The notes: generated by a model not told the origin, from the sequence alone. A stretch of 64,000 nucleotides of DNA from Rhexocercosporidium sp. MPI-PUGE-AT-0058 (GCA_020746875.1 JAGTJL010000005.1:2294001-2358000); one strand, 5' to 3'. Positions 1-12,583 are shown, counted from the stretch's first letter. Numbers and translations: made by a program.

Positions 1-281
1 CAACTCTAAAACATGATTCTAGTAGCAAGTGATAAATGTCCCTCTCTGCTCTTTCCAGAGCCAAAATTTTCATGACCTCCTTCCCATTTCAGCAATATGC
101 AGAAATATGTTATCAATGCTTTTCAGCACACACCCGCATGACAAGTCATCCCACCCTTCCCCCCACCCCCCTTTCTACAGCGGCTGTATCCCTAACTCAT
201 TGATTCTTTGGTGAAAAAACAAGAGGTTTTCCAGCCTTTCGTGGAGTAGCGTTATACGGGTCTGCCTCGTCGTCTGCACCC

Positions 282-1402
282 TCATTCTCCTTGTCTGCGC
301 GACTTTTTCCTCTCCTTCTTTTTGGTCGACGCTGCTCTAGTCGTCTCACTATCGCTACTATCTAGAACGACGGTCGTTATCGGCTCCCACTTTGATCTCT
401 TCTTTGGTCGAAGTTTCTCAGCATCGTGCTCTTTCTGCTGCTGCCTTTCGCGCTCGGATCTCCAGGGGTTAACCACAGCATCCACTTTTGAGTCATCTTT
501 CCGCCTTTTTTCTTGAAGTCTTTCCAGGCTGTTGTCTCGTCTCGCTCGTCGTCATTAAGGATGGGCTTAAATCTCTGCTTGACTTCAGAATTATTAGTAC
601 AGAAGACAATTAGATATGCGAATAGATTCCTACTGATTTCTGCATGGACTTCAGTAGGTTGATTATCTGGGACTGTGTGCGTTGGATTTCATCCACTCTG
701 GATGATAGTTTGTCGATGCTGGTCCCGAGCTTCTTCAAAGCATCCTCGCATCTCCCCGTCCTCCCTTCAACTTCCACCAATTGTCTTCCTATGCCCAACT
801 GGTTGGCTAAAAAGACATTTTTGACTAGCCCTATCCAGTGCTTCAATGATTTGAATCTTTTCGGAAGCCGCAACCTCATCTGCATCTCTGAAGTCGTACA
901 ATTCGTCATAATCCGCGACGCTTTCAGGAACATTACCGTCGAATCCGACAAGGTGGTCACAGACGATTCTCATGAACCGAGTCGAGTCGCGTAGTTGTGC
1001 CCTGCGAGTATAAACCTCCTGAACTGTCAAGTTATCCGCGGCTATCTTCTCTTCTTTATAAGCCACCACGTAGGCGTGTCTGTGGATTCTTTGGTTTGCC
1101 GTGTTTCTCGCAAATCTGTCCCCTTCCTTCGTTGCCTTGATTAAATTTTTATCAATTTTTCTCAGGACTTCGCAGGTCTCATCAATTCGCGCTGGAATAT
1201 TGGACTGATCCGCCAAACGTGTCAGAGTGGGTGAAGACATATCCATCATGGCTCGCTGTGCTGCAACGACGTCACCGCCTAAGGCGATTGCCATCACTGC
1301 TAGATCGAAATTGCCTTGTTCATAGTGCTCCTCTAGTGTGGTGCCGCCGGGAGCATGGTTGAGTCCACGCCGGGCCGTATCTGGTCCCACTGCACGAGAC
1401 AT
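282..1402 (-). pseudogene. DUF3435/FluG-type tyrosine-recombinase-like relic, C-terminal part (copy A)
   Basis: An open frame of 211 codons (1402 down to 767) begins with the motif VGPDTARRGLNH and then TTLEEHY. This layout (ARR..L.H followed by a TLE.HY tyrosine) matches the C-terminal catalytic part of fungal FluG/DUF3435 proteins, which are related to tyrosine recombinases. About 110 residues of helical, charged sequence follow and end in YDFRDADEV, shared with copy C. After 767 the family-like sequence continues in another frame with a short coiled coil (about 780-610), then in a third frame with a strongly basic tail ending near 282. The N-terminal half is not found directly upstream, so this is a truncated, frameshifted relic. 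In intact relatives the protein binds and recombines DNA in the nucleus. The family call is from motif memory, not a search. Confidence 0.55.
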
Positions 1403-2161
1403 GACCGTTGCGGTTTACGTCTCCAGGCATAGAATATCACATGAAGTCCGTCGCTTTCGGTTGTATATGCATCCTTGACCAGCAACCTATGCCCTGCAAT
1501 GTAGTCGATCATTGATTTGCCCTGAGTATGTGACCTGCCCCCTTCCCCCCTCTTAACTCTAGCGTACCACTACCCTTTCTGCCATTTTAGACTTGTCTAG
1601 GATATACTTCCTCATTTCCCTCCCTCTTCATCTTGTTCCTGACATAGATGAACGTAGTAAGCCCATGATCGGCCTCCCAGTAGAGGACTAGAGGAGTTAG
1701 GAATAGAGGGCTCGCGTTCTTTCGGTGCGAATGGACTACAGCAGCAAGCTTAATATGTCGAGCTTGCGTCTACAGCTGTTCAACGATATGCCCTCATGGG
1801 ATTGGTGTGAATGGATCTGTGATAGGTGTCTTTTGGTACTATGGGCGATGTTTGTGTACGTAATTTTGTCTGAGAGGATGTGCTTCGTAGCACTTGGCAC
1901 ACAATTCAAGACATTCTGGAGAGCAACGGTGTTGAAAGCATCGGATCTTGTTAGTCTCCTGTTCATACTGGTACGAGTGGTACTCCTTCAAGCCCTGTTG
2001 ACAAGTCAGTATTAATAATCTAGAATGTCTTTAAATCGAGGATCAGGATCAATTACAAAAGAAAGGCGATCATTAGATCTACAATCTAGAACATCTATTG
2101 AAGTCGAGATGAAATGTACCTTTATCTTGAATAGGTCAGAGCAGCCATAACACACCCACTC
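1403..2161. other. No supported gene between copy A and the coiled-coil relic
   Basis: Only short overlapping ORFs on both strands with no recognisable motif. Relics of the missing N-terminal half of copy A may lie here, but I could not trace a continuous frame. Confidence 0.4.
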
Positions 2162-3140
2162 TTACTTGATCAGCTTCTGATAGACCGATATCGAAGATGA
2201 ACTGCTTCCGATATGCCGATAGATGAGAGCATCTATAATAGTCGCGCAGAAAGAGATTGGACTCTTATTCTCTTCATCGAGTCTCCTGCAGGTACTGGAC
2301 AACAGGGTGATTGTGTCCTCGACTTTTTCATTTGTGACCTCGTGGTCATCCCGAAGGGATTCTGGAGCTGCAACCTGGTGCATTCTGCTGAGAATTTGCG
2401 TCGGAGTTCCATTATGCTCGATGACATTGATATTCATATATGTGGCATTGAATGGTGGAGGAAATAGGGTTACATATCCATACAGTATGTAGACGCGCGC
2501 GGATACTTCTCATCATCTAGGGATTGTTAGTGATTGCTATAGAAATCCTAAAGCATATGCTACCTACGATCAACTCCCCTCTTTCATTGATAGCCCATTG
2601 GGGACTTGCATCAATTAGCTTCTGCAAGATGTCCTCGTCAATTTTCGGCATCGGGTTCCTCTGGCGGTTGCGCTCTTGTTGGTCGCCGGGTATAATCGTC
2701 GATTTCTTGCCCTTTGCAATACTGTTAGGGTGATTGACTCTGGAAACGGGGCTCGTAACATGATGTTGCAGAAGCTTCAGGATCTTTTCTTGGTTTGCCT
2801 CGATTCTGTCTAGCCTCTGCGAGTTTTCATCGATACGTCACGCAAGCTCCAGCTGATTGTTTAGAAGAGTGTCATTGACCACGCCACCAACACTGTTGAC
2901 ACCGTTCTTCCACGTTCTCATCATTCCTCGTGGTGTCGTGTCAGACTCGGCGTTGGAGGAGGCAACCCATTCGCTCAAATGATTGTCCTCTCTTGCATGA
3001 AGGGACGCATTGCCTTTCCGGTAGTCCTTGGCTTCCTCTATGACGTTATCCGCAATCTGTTGCAGTCAAGCAGTTTGGCTATCGGGGTTGTCGATCATGT
3101 CGTCGAGGAAGGAGGCGAAGGAGGCCGACATTTTGATCAT
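2162..3140 (-). pseudogene. Degraded ORF with N-terminal acidic region and coiled coil, in-frame TGA codons
   Basis: Reading the minus strand from the ATG at 3140 gives one long coding-like frame: an N-terminus with SFLDDMID, then REDNHLSEWVA, a short heptad-like coiled coil (SQRLDRIEANQEKILKLL) and a charged stretch ending near 2520. A second frame with similar composition runs 2437 to 2162. Two in-frame TGA codons interrupt it, one after DSQTA and one before RIDEN. Both would be CGA (Arg) if a single C-to-T change were undone. The EDNHLSEWVA segment resembles EEDSHLDEWVA in the N-terminal part of copy C (5938-7900), so this is probably the N-terminal portion of another member of the same family. 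Function unknown. Confidence 0.45.
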
Positions 3141-3499
3141 ATACTGATTGCTGTGCTTCTCGCAGAAGCTATCTTTGAAGGATCTCACTGCGAGGACGAA
3201 GAATGACTGGGGTTGGTTGTGTAAGTAGGCAGTGTCTAACTGAAAAAGGCGCGTAGCAAAATTGCTGGTAGTGAAGGAGCGTAGGTGGGAGACGGGTGGT
3301 GCCGCACTGTTGACTATTCTCGCCCCAACCTCATCACTGGTCCGATTGACGCGTCAAAACCACGTGAGACTAGTGTCAAGGTCAACACCACTTTCAAACG
3401 CCATACGTCGATCGAGATCGAAATTGTGGATTCATCGTATTCACGAAATCGCTCGAAACTTTCTCATCATCCAGGCATTCCAGTTCCAGCTTTTCTCCC

Positions 3500-4593
3500 T
3501 CAATAAGGACGAGATATTAACTAAAGAGTGGAGCAATGTGAGTATCCAAATATGGATGTAAAATGTCACAAGAGGCTGACCTCAGAAAGGTACATCACTT
3601 GGGCAGTAGAACATGTGCAGCCAAAAAAGAAGTTGGGGTCGGTCAGCAAGAAGACTAGCATCAAAACCCACGAGCATCGCTGTTCTCCTATTTTCAAGTG
3701 GATTTCGCGAGAGACTGAGCCCGTGCTCGCTAAAAAAAAAAGACGAAGACATCGTTCGAAATGCAATGACTATTGCTGCGAAGAAGTACGGCACTGAGAC
3801 ATGGAAGAGGGAGAACGTAGCATTCCTAGGTCGGTTAGAGCTAGCGCAACTGCTGGAGTTTGACACGCTGCGAAGCCCGAGACTCGATGTATCTGAAAGC
3901 CAGCATCTTGCGTGGGTCCTCGGCTGCATCTGTGGAATCCGAACAGGCAGCCTGGGGACCTCAAAGGGCCAAAGGAGGGCAAGAAGTACTTGAACTGGAA
4001 TGATTTTAAAATCACCAGGGGTCCAATGAAAGATTCGTTTAATTTAGACATAACTTTCCACATCCTAAAAGGGAATAACGGACCAGACGATTTTGGGTGA
4101 AGAAATCACCTTGGACTTTATCGCCACCTCCCCCGGCCACAGCGACCACTTGCCCCTATCACCAGTTCATCGATTACTAGCTATGGCATTACGTAGGCAA
4201 CTATTGGACAAGCACCAATCTTTGGAGTCTCTCTTGGATGGCGAGGAATACTTCGTTCGAATCAAGCCCGCAAGGGCACATGAGCCAGTTCTTCTCGCAG
4301 GCCGTGGACACGGCATGCCAAAGAATCCGACACCACTAACCGCGAAGGGCATCAATGAATTCTTTCAAAGAGTTGCGCGGGATTTTGGATACGGACGAAG
4401 AATTATAATAATACTTCGAGTGCTTGATATATCCCACTGGACCAGGGCGCTTTTCCAGCTCTCCTTCATTTCTCTGCCTCTCCATGATGGGGGACTAGAA
4501 GCTTTTCTATTGTGCCGAGAAGCTCTTACATCACTTCTCCATAGCCAGATGAGACCTTTTCTGTTTCTCGTGAGCCATAGTTACACCCGATAG
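3500..4593 (+). pseudogene. DUF3435/FluG-type tyrosine-recombinase-like relic, core part (copy B)
   Basis: Plus-strand copy of the same family. A fungal intron (gtgagt at about 3539 to cagaaag at 3589) precedes an exon starting YITWAVEHVQP, which matches YITWAAEHIKP in copy C. The next frame (to 3993) carries FLGRLELAQLLEFDT and an HLAWVLGCICGIRTGSLG segment, equivalent to the G.R.GSL box of DUF3435 proteins. A third frame (4093-4593) carries ITLDFIATSPGHSDHLP, RLLAMALRR and the SLESLLDG box. At least two frameshifts separate these parts and the catalytic tyrosine region is absent after about 4420, so the copy is both broken and truncated. Its orientation is opposite to copies A and C. Confidence 0.55.
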
Positions 4594-5937
4594 GAGACCT
4601 ACAGTAAGTTATTAGTATCCTAGTTAGGTACAATCGTTTCCTCTCGTCACTTAGGATCATCGCATTATAGGTGAGAGGTACCGGCAGACTCAAGATCGCC
4701 GGAAGTACGAAGCCTGTGTCGAATTGATTTACGGTCCAGGGTGCCATGTCCTGGTTGTCGGTGAATGGATAGTCTAGATCCCAAATCCAGATACGCGTAC
4801 TCGTCTACCGATTCAAGGTCCCCACGACACAGTCCATGCGATCATTTCACTTCCATCTTCTCCACGCACAAATTTAACAGTCTAAGCTTTCCCCTGGCTC
4901 CAGCCAAACGCCGACCTCAACCACAGATACGATACATACCAAAAACCGAGGAACGTTCATTTTTGAAGAAGTAAGTAAATCCAATCCGTCATAGTCCCTC
5001 GTCTCCATGCGGGGTTGAGCCTTGAGTCTAGCCTGGTCGAGCGACAATTTCCCGCAAAGCCTGTCTTCGATGATGGATGTATTTTGTTCTTTCTATAATT
5101 CGAGAGCCGTTTAAGAACCCTTAGGTTTACTACTCCTTATTTTCTTTTAGGATAGCCTAAGAAATCAAACGCGAGAGTGGCGACTGAGTCAAGACTCAAG
5201 ACTGTGTCTTTACCAGTACCCAGAACATTACTTGATTAACTTTCATATCTAAGGAATCTAGGTTAAGTTTTCCTCTCTATTACTACCATATCACTAGTCA
5301 TCTATTATTCCGATCGCAAAAATTAATGTTAGTTTTGCATCAATGAAGCTCGGTAGGTACTCATCCTTTTAATTTGGAACACCATCACGTACTGTGAAGT
5401 GAGATTGCTGAAAGCTGCTGAGATTTTCAGATCCAACGAAAGGTTTTAGATTAATTACTGTTTTCCCAGCGATACAAAAGTAATACAAATGGCTTATATA
5501 AAAATTCTAGGGTGTCGGAATGCATATTTGTTGATTCCTTTCTCTCTCCTAACAAGATTACTCGACAGCCCCTTCGATCGTGTTTTCGATCCCTCTTAGA
5601 CATGTATTTTCAAATTATTCATTATCCGTGCCACCGTTGAATGAAAAGAAAAATCATTTGCATTTTCCAAGTATCAATTCCAGATGGATCAAATCCGCTA
5701 CTGGTGAATTGAGGAGTGACATTCGTTCTCCTTCCGATACCAGCCGATTAGAGCTTTTCTAAAATCTCCGGCATATTGAATGATATTCACTTCACAGAAA
5801 GGAATACAAAACCGAAAAAGTTGGTCTAATTTGTGTTAAATTGTTTAGCACCATGATACACTTCGCCGAACATGAAGTTGTGTTGCATCACCATCCTCCA
5901 GTCGCCTACTAATTCATCGTCAAATGACCGTCCTCTG
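4594..5937. other. Intergenic, no supported gene
   Basis: Only short unconvincing ORFs. From about 5080 the sequence becomes AT-rich (taat/ttaa runs), consistent with mild RIP or simple intergenic drift. No RNA gene or element ends recognised. Confidence 0.5.
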
Positions 5938-7900
5938 TCAGCAAAAGTATCCTCGCCGTACATCCATTTCAAGACACTCGGATAAAACCCTGCCTCCTTT
6001 GTAGATGAGACCTCCGGTTTTTGGGCATGTTCTGGTAAATCTGGTGACTCTGGAATAATTGGACCTCCGGGATAGCTGGATCATCCTGATTGAGTTGCTT
6101 CGTAATATTTCTGATCTGCCGAACATCGTTAGCTCTTCTCAGGGCAAGCCTGCCTGCATTTGGTTCACGTCCCGCTTGGGGCTCGGGCCGGTTGACATCT
6201 TGGGCAACCACAGTGAGGGACAGGAATTGCATTAATATCTTTACAGATGAGAACTCGGCAGGCTCACTAATGGCGTTCGAAGGATCGTTGACATCGACTT
6301 TGTACTCCCCGTTCGGACCCGGCTGCATCTCATCTGCATCACGATAGTCATAGAAATTGCTGTCTTCTTTCAGGCTCATTGGCAGCTGAGCCTCTCCATA
6401 CTTTTCACGGACCATTCGCATGAAATTTCCCTGGTCGTGTAGGTCCTTCTTTCTGAAGTACACCTCCAGGACTGTCAATGCCTCCGATGCAGCTTTCGCC
6501 CCCTCTTTCTATACTATCTCCCTGGCTGTACGTCTGATTCTAGAACCAGCAATTTTCTTCTTCCCCATATCATTCCTCTCAACGGCATCGAGATATTCTC
6601 CATCAATTTGCTCAAGCTCTTCGCAGAGCGCGTGCAGGGAGGGTAGACTGGTCTGGGAATCTAGGCAGCGCTGGCGACGAGATATCCGCCATTTCCCTCT
6701 GCGTTCTTTCAATATTTTCCTCGAGTGCAATCTCCATAACTGGCAGGTCGAAATTTCCTTGCTCGTAATGTTCTCCAGGGTCATTGTACCGCGCTTGTGA
6801 TTGAGCGCTCGTCTGGCGCGGTCAGCTCCAACTACCCGCATTGTATCAGTGGCAATCTTCTTCCTCCGTGCGTACAGAGTTACGTTCAACCCGTATCCAG
6901 ATCCTGTGCAGTATCTTGGAACTGTTCGGTTATGTTTTTTGCAGATAATGGCGGTGGAATGGCAGCGAAGCCTGTCCCTCGACCGGCAAGCAGAAGAGGT
7001 TCCCCAGCCTTTTCAGGGTTTTATCTGGATCATGTACTCCTGTCCTTCAAGCAAGCTTTCGATAGTATCATGCATTGTTAGTAATCCTCTTCGAATAGCA
7101 ATGGCTAGCAGTCGATGTGGTGGCGAAATAGGCAGATGATCGCTATGTGTAGGGGACATAATCTTGAAGTCTAGGGTCATCTCCTCTTTCAAATCTTCAG
7201 GCCCATTCTCCCCCTTCAAGACTCTGAACTTGATGTCGAGATTGAAAGATCCTGCGATTGGCCCTCTGGTGAACCAGACGTCTTCCCAGGTCGGATACTT
7301 CTTTCCATCTCTCGTTCCCCCTCTTGCCGTCCCCAAGCTTCCATGTCTCACTCCGCAGACGCAAGCAAGAACCCACGCCATATGATGGTTTTCCCATACA
7401 TCCAATCTAACGCTTTTATGCGTATCAAACTGTAGTAGCTGGGCCAGTTCATATCGTCCTAGAAATATTTGATCATCGCGCGGCTTGGTGTTGATCCCAA
7501 ACCTCTTCCCTGCTACAATCATTGCGTTTTCTAAAAATTCTTTTTGTTTTCGAGTCGGCTAAAGGTCGATTTCGCGCCGTATCCATATCTATACAGAAGT
7601 GATCCTTCGCTCTAGTGTCTTGATACAAATATGTTCGTCATCCTCCTTGACGGGCTTGATATGCTCGGCTGCCCAAGTGATGTACTTAATTACAGTAGTC
7701 AGTAACATAACATATACTGTCTTGGATCACTCACATTGCTGCACTCTGCAACATTTCTTCAATGTCGTCCGCAAAGAGCAACTCCCTCACTTCATTGTCG
7801 GACATGGCTCGCCCTAACCTCTCGTGTGCACGGTACGCTGCGACCCATTCATCCAGGTGGCTGTCTTCTTCTGCAGTCCTGTTCTTCGTTCGATATCCAG
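5938..7900 (-). pseudogene. DUF3435/FluG-type tyrosine-recombinase-like relic, most complete copy (copy C)
   Basis: The most complete of the three copies, read right to left. The segments are: an N-terminal EEDSHLDEWVA/ADDIEEML exon (about 7900-7740); an intron starting gtgagt at about 7733; YITWAAEHIKP; then a 169-codon frame (7522-7013) with FLGRYELAQLLQFDT, HHMAWVLACVCGVRHGSLG, WEDVWFTRG, NLDIKFRVLKGENG, SDHLPISPPHRLLAIAIRR and TIESLLEG; then RVVGADRARRALNH and MTLE in the next frame (6889-6509); and finally TVLEVYFRKKDLHDQ to YDYRDADEM (6478-5969). The frames are mutually shifted and stops interrupt them, so it is dead. Order and motifs follow the DUF3435 tyrosine-recombinase fold: G.R box in the middle, ARRALNH plus a Tyr near the end. 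Homology to copies A and B is evident by eye. Confidence 0.6.
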
Positions 7901-7935
7901 GAAGGTGCTTCCGTTACCATGCATTCCAGATTTGG

Positions 7936-8988
7936 CTAAATATACGCAAGCAGTAGCCAGCAGGCAGTAGGGTTGCCTTCAGCATCGTCTATGATTTCGT
8001 CGAAAGACCTTGAGACATCGAGGTGGCGGTATGACGTATTGACCGGCTTATCTGTGATGAGGGCATGGTGCCCAAAGGAAAGGTAAGGTGAACTCGGCTC
8101 TTCCTTCGCTACTTCCCCCAAGGAATTCCGTGGGTGCCAGTACATGAGGTTGTCTTCCATTCCTAACCTCTCTGTGTGCACCATTTATGCTCCTCACGAG
8201 CTCATCTTGATATCCCAAGGCAATTCTAACATCAATCCTACATGACCTTCGGTGAATTGTCTCTCGAAGCAACTTCAACCCAACCCGTGCTCCGATGTCT
8301 GTGTCCATCTGCCTTTCGATATTCTTCAGGAGCCCATTGTAGCCACACCCAATTCAATCTAACCGACCCCTGTAATGTGACGCTGGCCTCCTCCATCCTC
8401 TGAAGTGTGTAAAGCCCCAATCCGGTTTGCACTGTGACCTTCAACAGCTGACGCCAAATCCTCACAACTAACAGAGAACCGCAGATGCTTGCCAAGAAAG
8501 GCACTCTTCTGGTTCTTCGCAGATTCCCAGGACCGGAAGTTGAATGGGAGGGCTGGGAATTGTCTCCTGTAGATGGCACGGTGGAGAACTTGGGCTTCTG
8601 TATTCGAATTGCAGTTAGCAAAAATGATCATTTGAAATCGGGGAGAAACCCCACCAGACAGGCGGTAATTGTCCCCCAATGACAATCTTTCCAGCGCTCT
8701 TATAGCCCGAGAGCACAGCGGGGCAGCGCCACCAGCGATGTGGGTCGTCATATCGACGAAGGCTTGTATCTTCTTCGCAGCATTTTTTGTCACTTTCTTT
8801 TCCGTCTTTGGCATCTTGATTGAATACAATGCACTGCGTCTTTTGCTGCCAGACTTGTCAGCATTCAGGCCAAGGAAATCAATGGACTTTGTGTCTAGGC
8901 CCATCAGTGTGGAGTAGAGGGGGTCACAACATACATGGTGGAGGCGCACAAGTGTTGTGTAATAGAATCCATCAATGCCTTTCGTCAA
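7936..8988 (-). pseudogene. Degraded coding-like region of unknown function
   Basis: A 209-codon minus-strand frame (8988-8359) followed by further coding-like pieces in shifted frames (for example ERQMDTDIGARVGLKLLRET around 8310-8240, and a frame ending at 7936). Composition looks protein-coding, with lysine-rich KTEKKVTKNAAKKI and SRAIRALERLSLGD segments, but I recognise no family. It lies just upstream of copy C in the same orientation and could be a neighbouring gene of the same mobile unit. The frame changes suggest it is broken. Confidence 0.3.
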
Positions 8989-9323
8989 TACTTGCTACCC
9001 TTTGGTTGTAGTTGATGGGAAACTAGGGGGTTGTGAGTTTGGAATTGAATCATGTTGTGTGTTCGGAACCAACTCGACATCAGAGTCGATACCTTGTGGG
9101 CCCTACTGTTGGCGAAAGTAAATAACTCCGTTTTCCCCATCAAATTTCTCGACACCTTCACTATCATCAACATCCACCAAGATCTTCGCACATACGCCAC
9201 ACAGAGCAAACTCTAAACTACTACGAGCGTTCATCTATGGAAAGAGACAGCATTCAAAAGGTAAATACACTCCAATCCCCACTCTGCGAGACCCGCTCTC
9301 ACTGATACGGATGCATAGATACA

Positions 9324-9990
9324 ATGGCTGGTGAAGACCAGAACACGGAATGCGGCGAATATATTAACCATCGATTTGTGGGCGTGTCTCTCTAATCAGA
9401 TCCCACGCCACGTCAGAGCATGCAGGAGTGGACGGAGGAAATGACGAGAGTTCTCCAGAGGAATCTGTGGCGGACTTTGGTGTTGGTCCAGTCAATGTTG
9501 ATCCCAGACATGGTTACGATGATGATCGCAACGGAAATAATATCAAGGATGCCGCCGAGGAGGTTACGAAGCCCGAGCATCACAGATCTTCTAGTGAGCG
9601 CGTTTACTCGGGCGACCACCCACCTTCGTCAACCCATCCCACCGACCCTACGACCGCGTGCACAACTACGAACACCCTATCGAGCCTGGACAGCTAGTCA
9701 GTGCTTCCACACTCAAGTATCTCATCTGCTAGCTATTCTAGCGCTGGTGAACAAGCTCGGCAAGAGGTGTGGGGGAAATGGCCGCACAATGTATGGGTGG
9801 CTGGTACTTGCAGTCGGATAGTCCACGGCAAACACTCGTCGAAGTTAAAGAGATCGATGGCAAGAACTGCAACTTTTCGGTCCACCAACAAGACAACCCA
9901 ATAATGGTGCTGAATCCAAGGTCGAGACCAGTACCACGAACCGTGTTTGTGGACTCGGGTGCAGATCCTAGCGACTTCATGTGGAAGTAG
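9324..9990 (+). CDS. Possible hypothetical ORF, acidic and low complexity
   Basis: Two plus-strand coding-like pieces: an Asp/Glu/Ser-rich frame (9428-9697, with ESVADFGVGPVNVDP) and a second frame (9769-9990) ending PRTVFVDSGADPSDF. They could be exons or shifted halves of one gene. No family is recognised. The acidic, disordered composition could equally be chance, so confidence is low. Confidence 0.22.
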
Positions 9991-11480
9991 GACAACCCTC
10001 AGCGGTAATTCGATATGCTTAGCCTGCATGACTTTACCGTCTCAGAAACCGGTATAAAGGACTTCTCTCTGGTCTGCATGGTGTCCAAATAATCCGGCTG
10101 AGCATGCAAGGGCAGTACGCTGCCCTCCGACCTCCGACAACAGAGTCTTGACGAGCTGTTCGACATTGCGACGGCTGGTGCAGTCGCCGAGCGTGTAAGA
10201 GAGGCTACTGGAACTCGAAGTCGACAATTTTACCGTCGATCATCTCGCAAGCGTTCTCAAAGAAATGGAGAACAAATAGGAGAACCATTGCGACTTGGGG
10301 GTGTAGTCAATAATACGGAGAGTTGGGTTCACAGAAATCGGGATGTCTTCGCTACGACTTTGTGGGTTCATGGTGATGGCACGGAGGATGAGACGATGTC
10401 CTGTTCATCAAAAAGAGACTATCAGAAGACCGTCAAGTTGGAAAGCAAGAATGGGGATCGGGTTGACGGTGGGGAAAATGTGTGCAGGTAGGATAAGTGT
10501 TGACAGACAAGGTGCGGACAAGTACCTGTGGTATTGTTTGGAAGAATACTGAGGACAAAATTCGGACCGGGAAAGCGATGCGCTGGTCGTAGAACGAAGC
10601 CCCTCCCTCGCCTACGAACAATATTGACAACGTCACGTGTCATCGTCTCATGTTCGATTTCGCACCTCTCTTCTCATTTCCACCGGCTGCATAGAGACTG
10701 TCAGTTGTGAGCCAGCTCTAACGTGAGTTACTTTGCAGAACATGTTCAAGGCATGAGAGTGAATGTGACTCGTCAAGAAATTGCTAAATGGGCATTGAAG
10801 ATCAGTTTAATTACGAGTGAGGTGTGTATTCTTTCAGAGCTAATTCACGTCAATACTTATGACCTGGCGGAAGGACGTAAATACAAACTATGCAAGACTA
10901 CAGTGGAGTTGATTCACAATTGCAAGCTGGAACAATGTTAGATTTGTTTCGGTTCCAGTTCTGTTTTGACATTACTTTCTTTGGTGAACTTGAGCGAGCA
11001 CCCAAAATCAAATGAGCCAAAGTCTTTTAAAACCAATAATTTGTTTTATGCCCGAGTACTTTCACGAGTTCGGCTAATTTAAGTAATTCTCAATCTTGTT
11101 CAAAACACATGATTCTATCAGGTGCCAAGCAAATCTACCCAAGTCTACTGTTCGGGATAGGATCACAGCGTCTGATCATGAACCGAGGTGGAAAGTAGAA
11201 AGCAGAAGTTGGGAACAAGACTTCAATTTTATCCATCTCCGTAATTTATCCAATTAGATCAAAAGAATGAGCCCGTGCCCGGAGATAGAGCTGCAGGTCG
11301 GGCAAAATGCCCGGCTTAGTCACAGCCTCCGATTAGAACTATGGGGCTAAAAATCCGGGTTTGTGGAAGTTCCGGGGGCAGCTTTCTACAATCTACTAAC
11401 CTCACGTAAAATAACAACTTTAGGCGTCGTGGAGGTCAAGGTCCCACCATAGGATTCAAAGTACTGACTGTCTTCTACGA
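9991..11480. other. Intergenic, no supported gene
   Basis: Short ORFs on both strands without recognisable motifs. The last few hundred bases are presumably the promoter of the ceramidase gene starting at 11481. Confidence 0.5.
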
Positions 11481-12583
11481 ATGTCGTTCTTACCATCTGT
11501 TCAGTATCCACCTGCCGGTGACGGCTACTGGAGCCCCGTTACATCGACACTGAATTGGTGCGAAGAGGTGAAATATCCCCAGCCTCGCATTTGGAAAAAA
11601 AACTGACTGTAACCAGGACTATTACGTGACCTCGTACTCGGCGGAAATCATCAACTCGGTTACAAACCTCATCTTCGTTTTCCTAGCCTACAAAGGAATA
11701 TCAAGCTGCATCCGCTACAAGCACGACAATGTATACTTGGCAGGATTCATTAGCTATCTCATCATCGGTCTTGGAAGTTTCTGTTTCCACACAACATTGA
11801 AGTGTAAGTTGTGATCATGTGACAAAAACAACCAACATTCTGACGATCCTAGATCCGATGCAGCTAGTCGATGAACTCTCTATGATATACACTACCTGTA
11901 TCATGTTCTATGCAATATTCTCTCATGACCGATCAGCTTTTGGATGCACGATTCTTTTCTTCGCTACTACCTTCATTGCTGTTTTCATCACGACGTATTA
12001 CCATTACCTCCAAGATCCCGTCTTCCACCAAAACATGTTCGCGCTGCTCACAGCCATCGTGGTTTTTAGAAGTATATATGCCATGGAAATGACTCTACGT
12101 CCATCTCGGAAATCTAGAGTGCAATCTCATGGAAGATCCGGATCGGTTAACACGATAAAGGAGAATGCAAGGGCAGGCGCAAGGGATCTTACTATTCTTC
12201 GCACGATGTGGAAAATGATATATTGTGGTGTGGGATCCGTTGCCTGTGGCTTTTTGATCTGGAACTTGGATAACATATATTGTTCTACGCTGAGACGGTG
12301 GCGGAGAGAGATTGGGCTGCCTTGGGGGATCCTCCTTGAGGGCCATGGATGGTGGTAGGTTGACTTGCTCGGGTTTTGATACTGTTACTGATTGTTGCAT
12401 AGGCATATCTTTACAGGTATTGCTGCTTATTTCAACTTGACTTGGGCTGTATGGTTGAGATACTGCCTTGATGGCAAGCAGGATGAGGTTGAGTTGGAGT
12501 GGCTATCGATGCTGTCTTCTGTACCGATTGTGATTCGCAAGCGGGATCTGAATGGAGGGGAGAAGTCGTCTTGGATGGAATAA
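11481..12583 (+). CDS. Alkaline (phyto)ceramidase, YPC1/YDC1-like
   Basis: Four exons, 11481-11567, 11617-11803, 11853-12354 and 12403-12583, give 318 residues, the usual length of yeast YPC1/YDC1. The enzyme is an integral ER-membrane hydrolase that cleaves (phyto)ceramide to sphingoid base and fatty acid using a metal held by His and Asp residues. Family marks seen: a YWSPVTSTLNWCEE N-terminus, SAEIINSVTN, FCFHTTLKYPMQLVDELSM (His and Asp ligands), several hydrophobic helices, and the late GHGWWHIFTG motif, whose WWH codons span the third intron. Every junction is GT..AG and keeps frame, and the reading is undamaged. It sits alone between relic regions. Confidence 0.92.
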
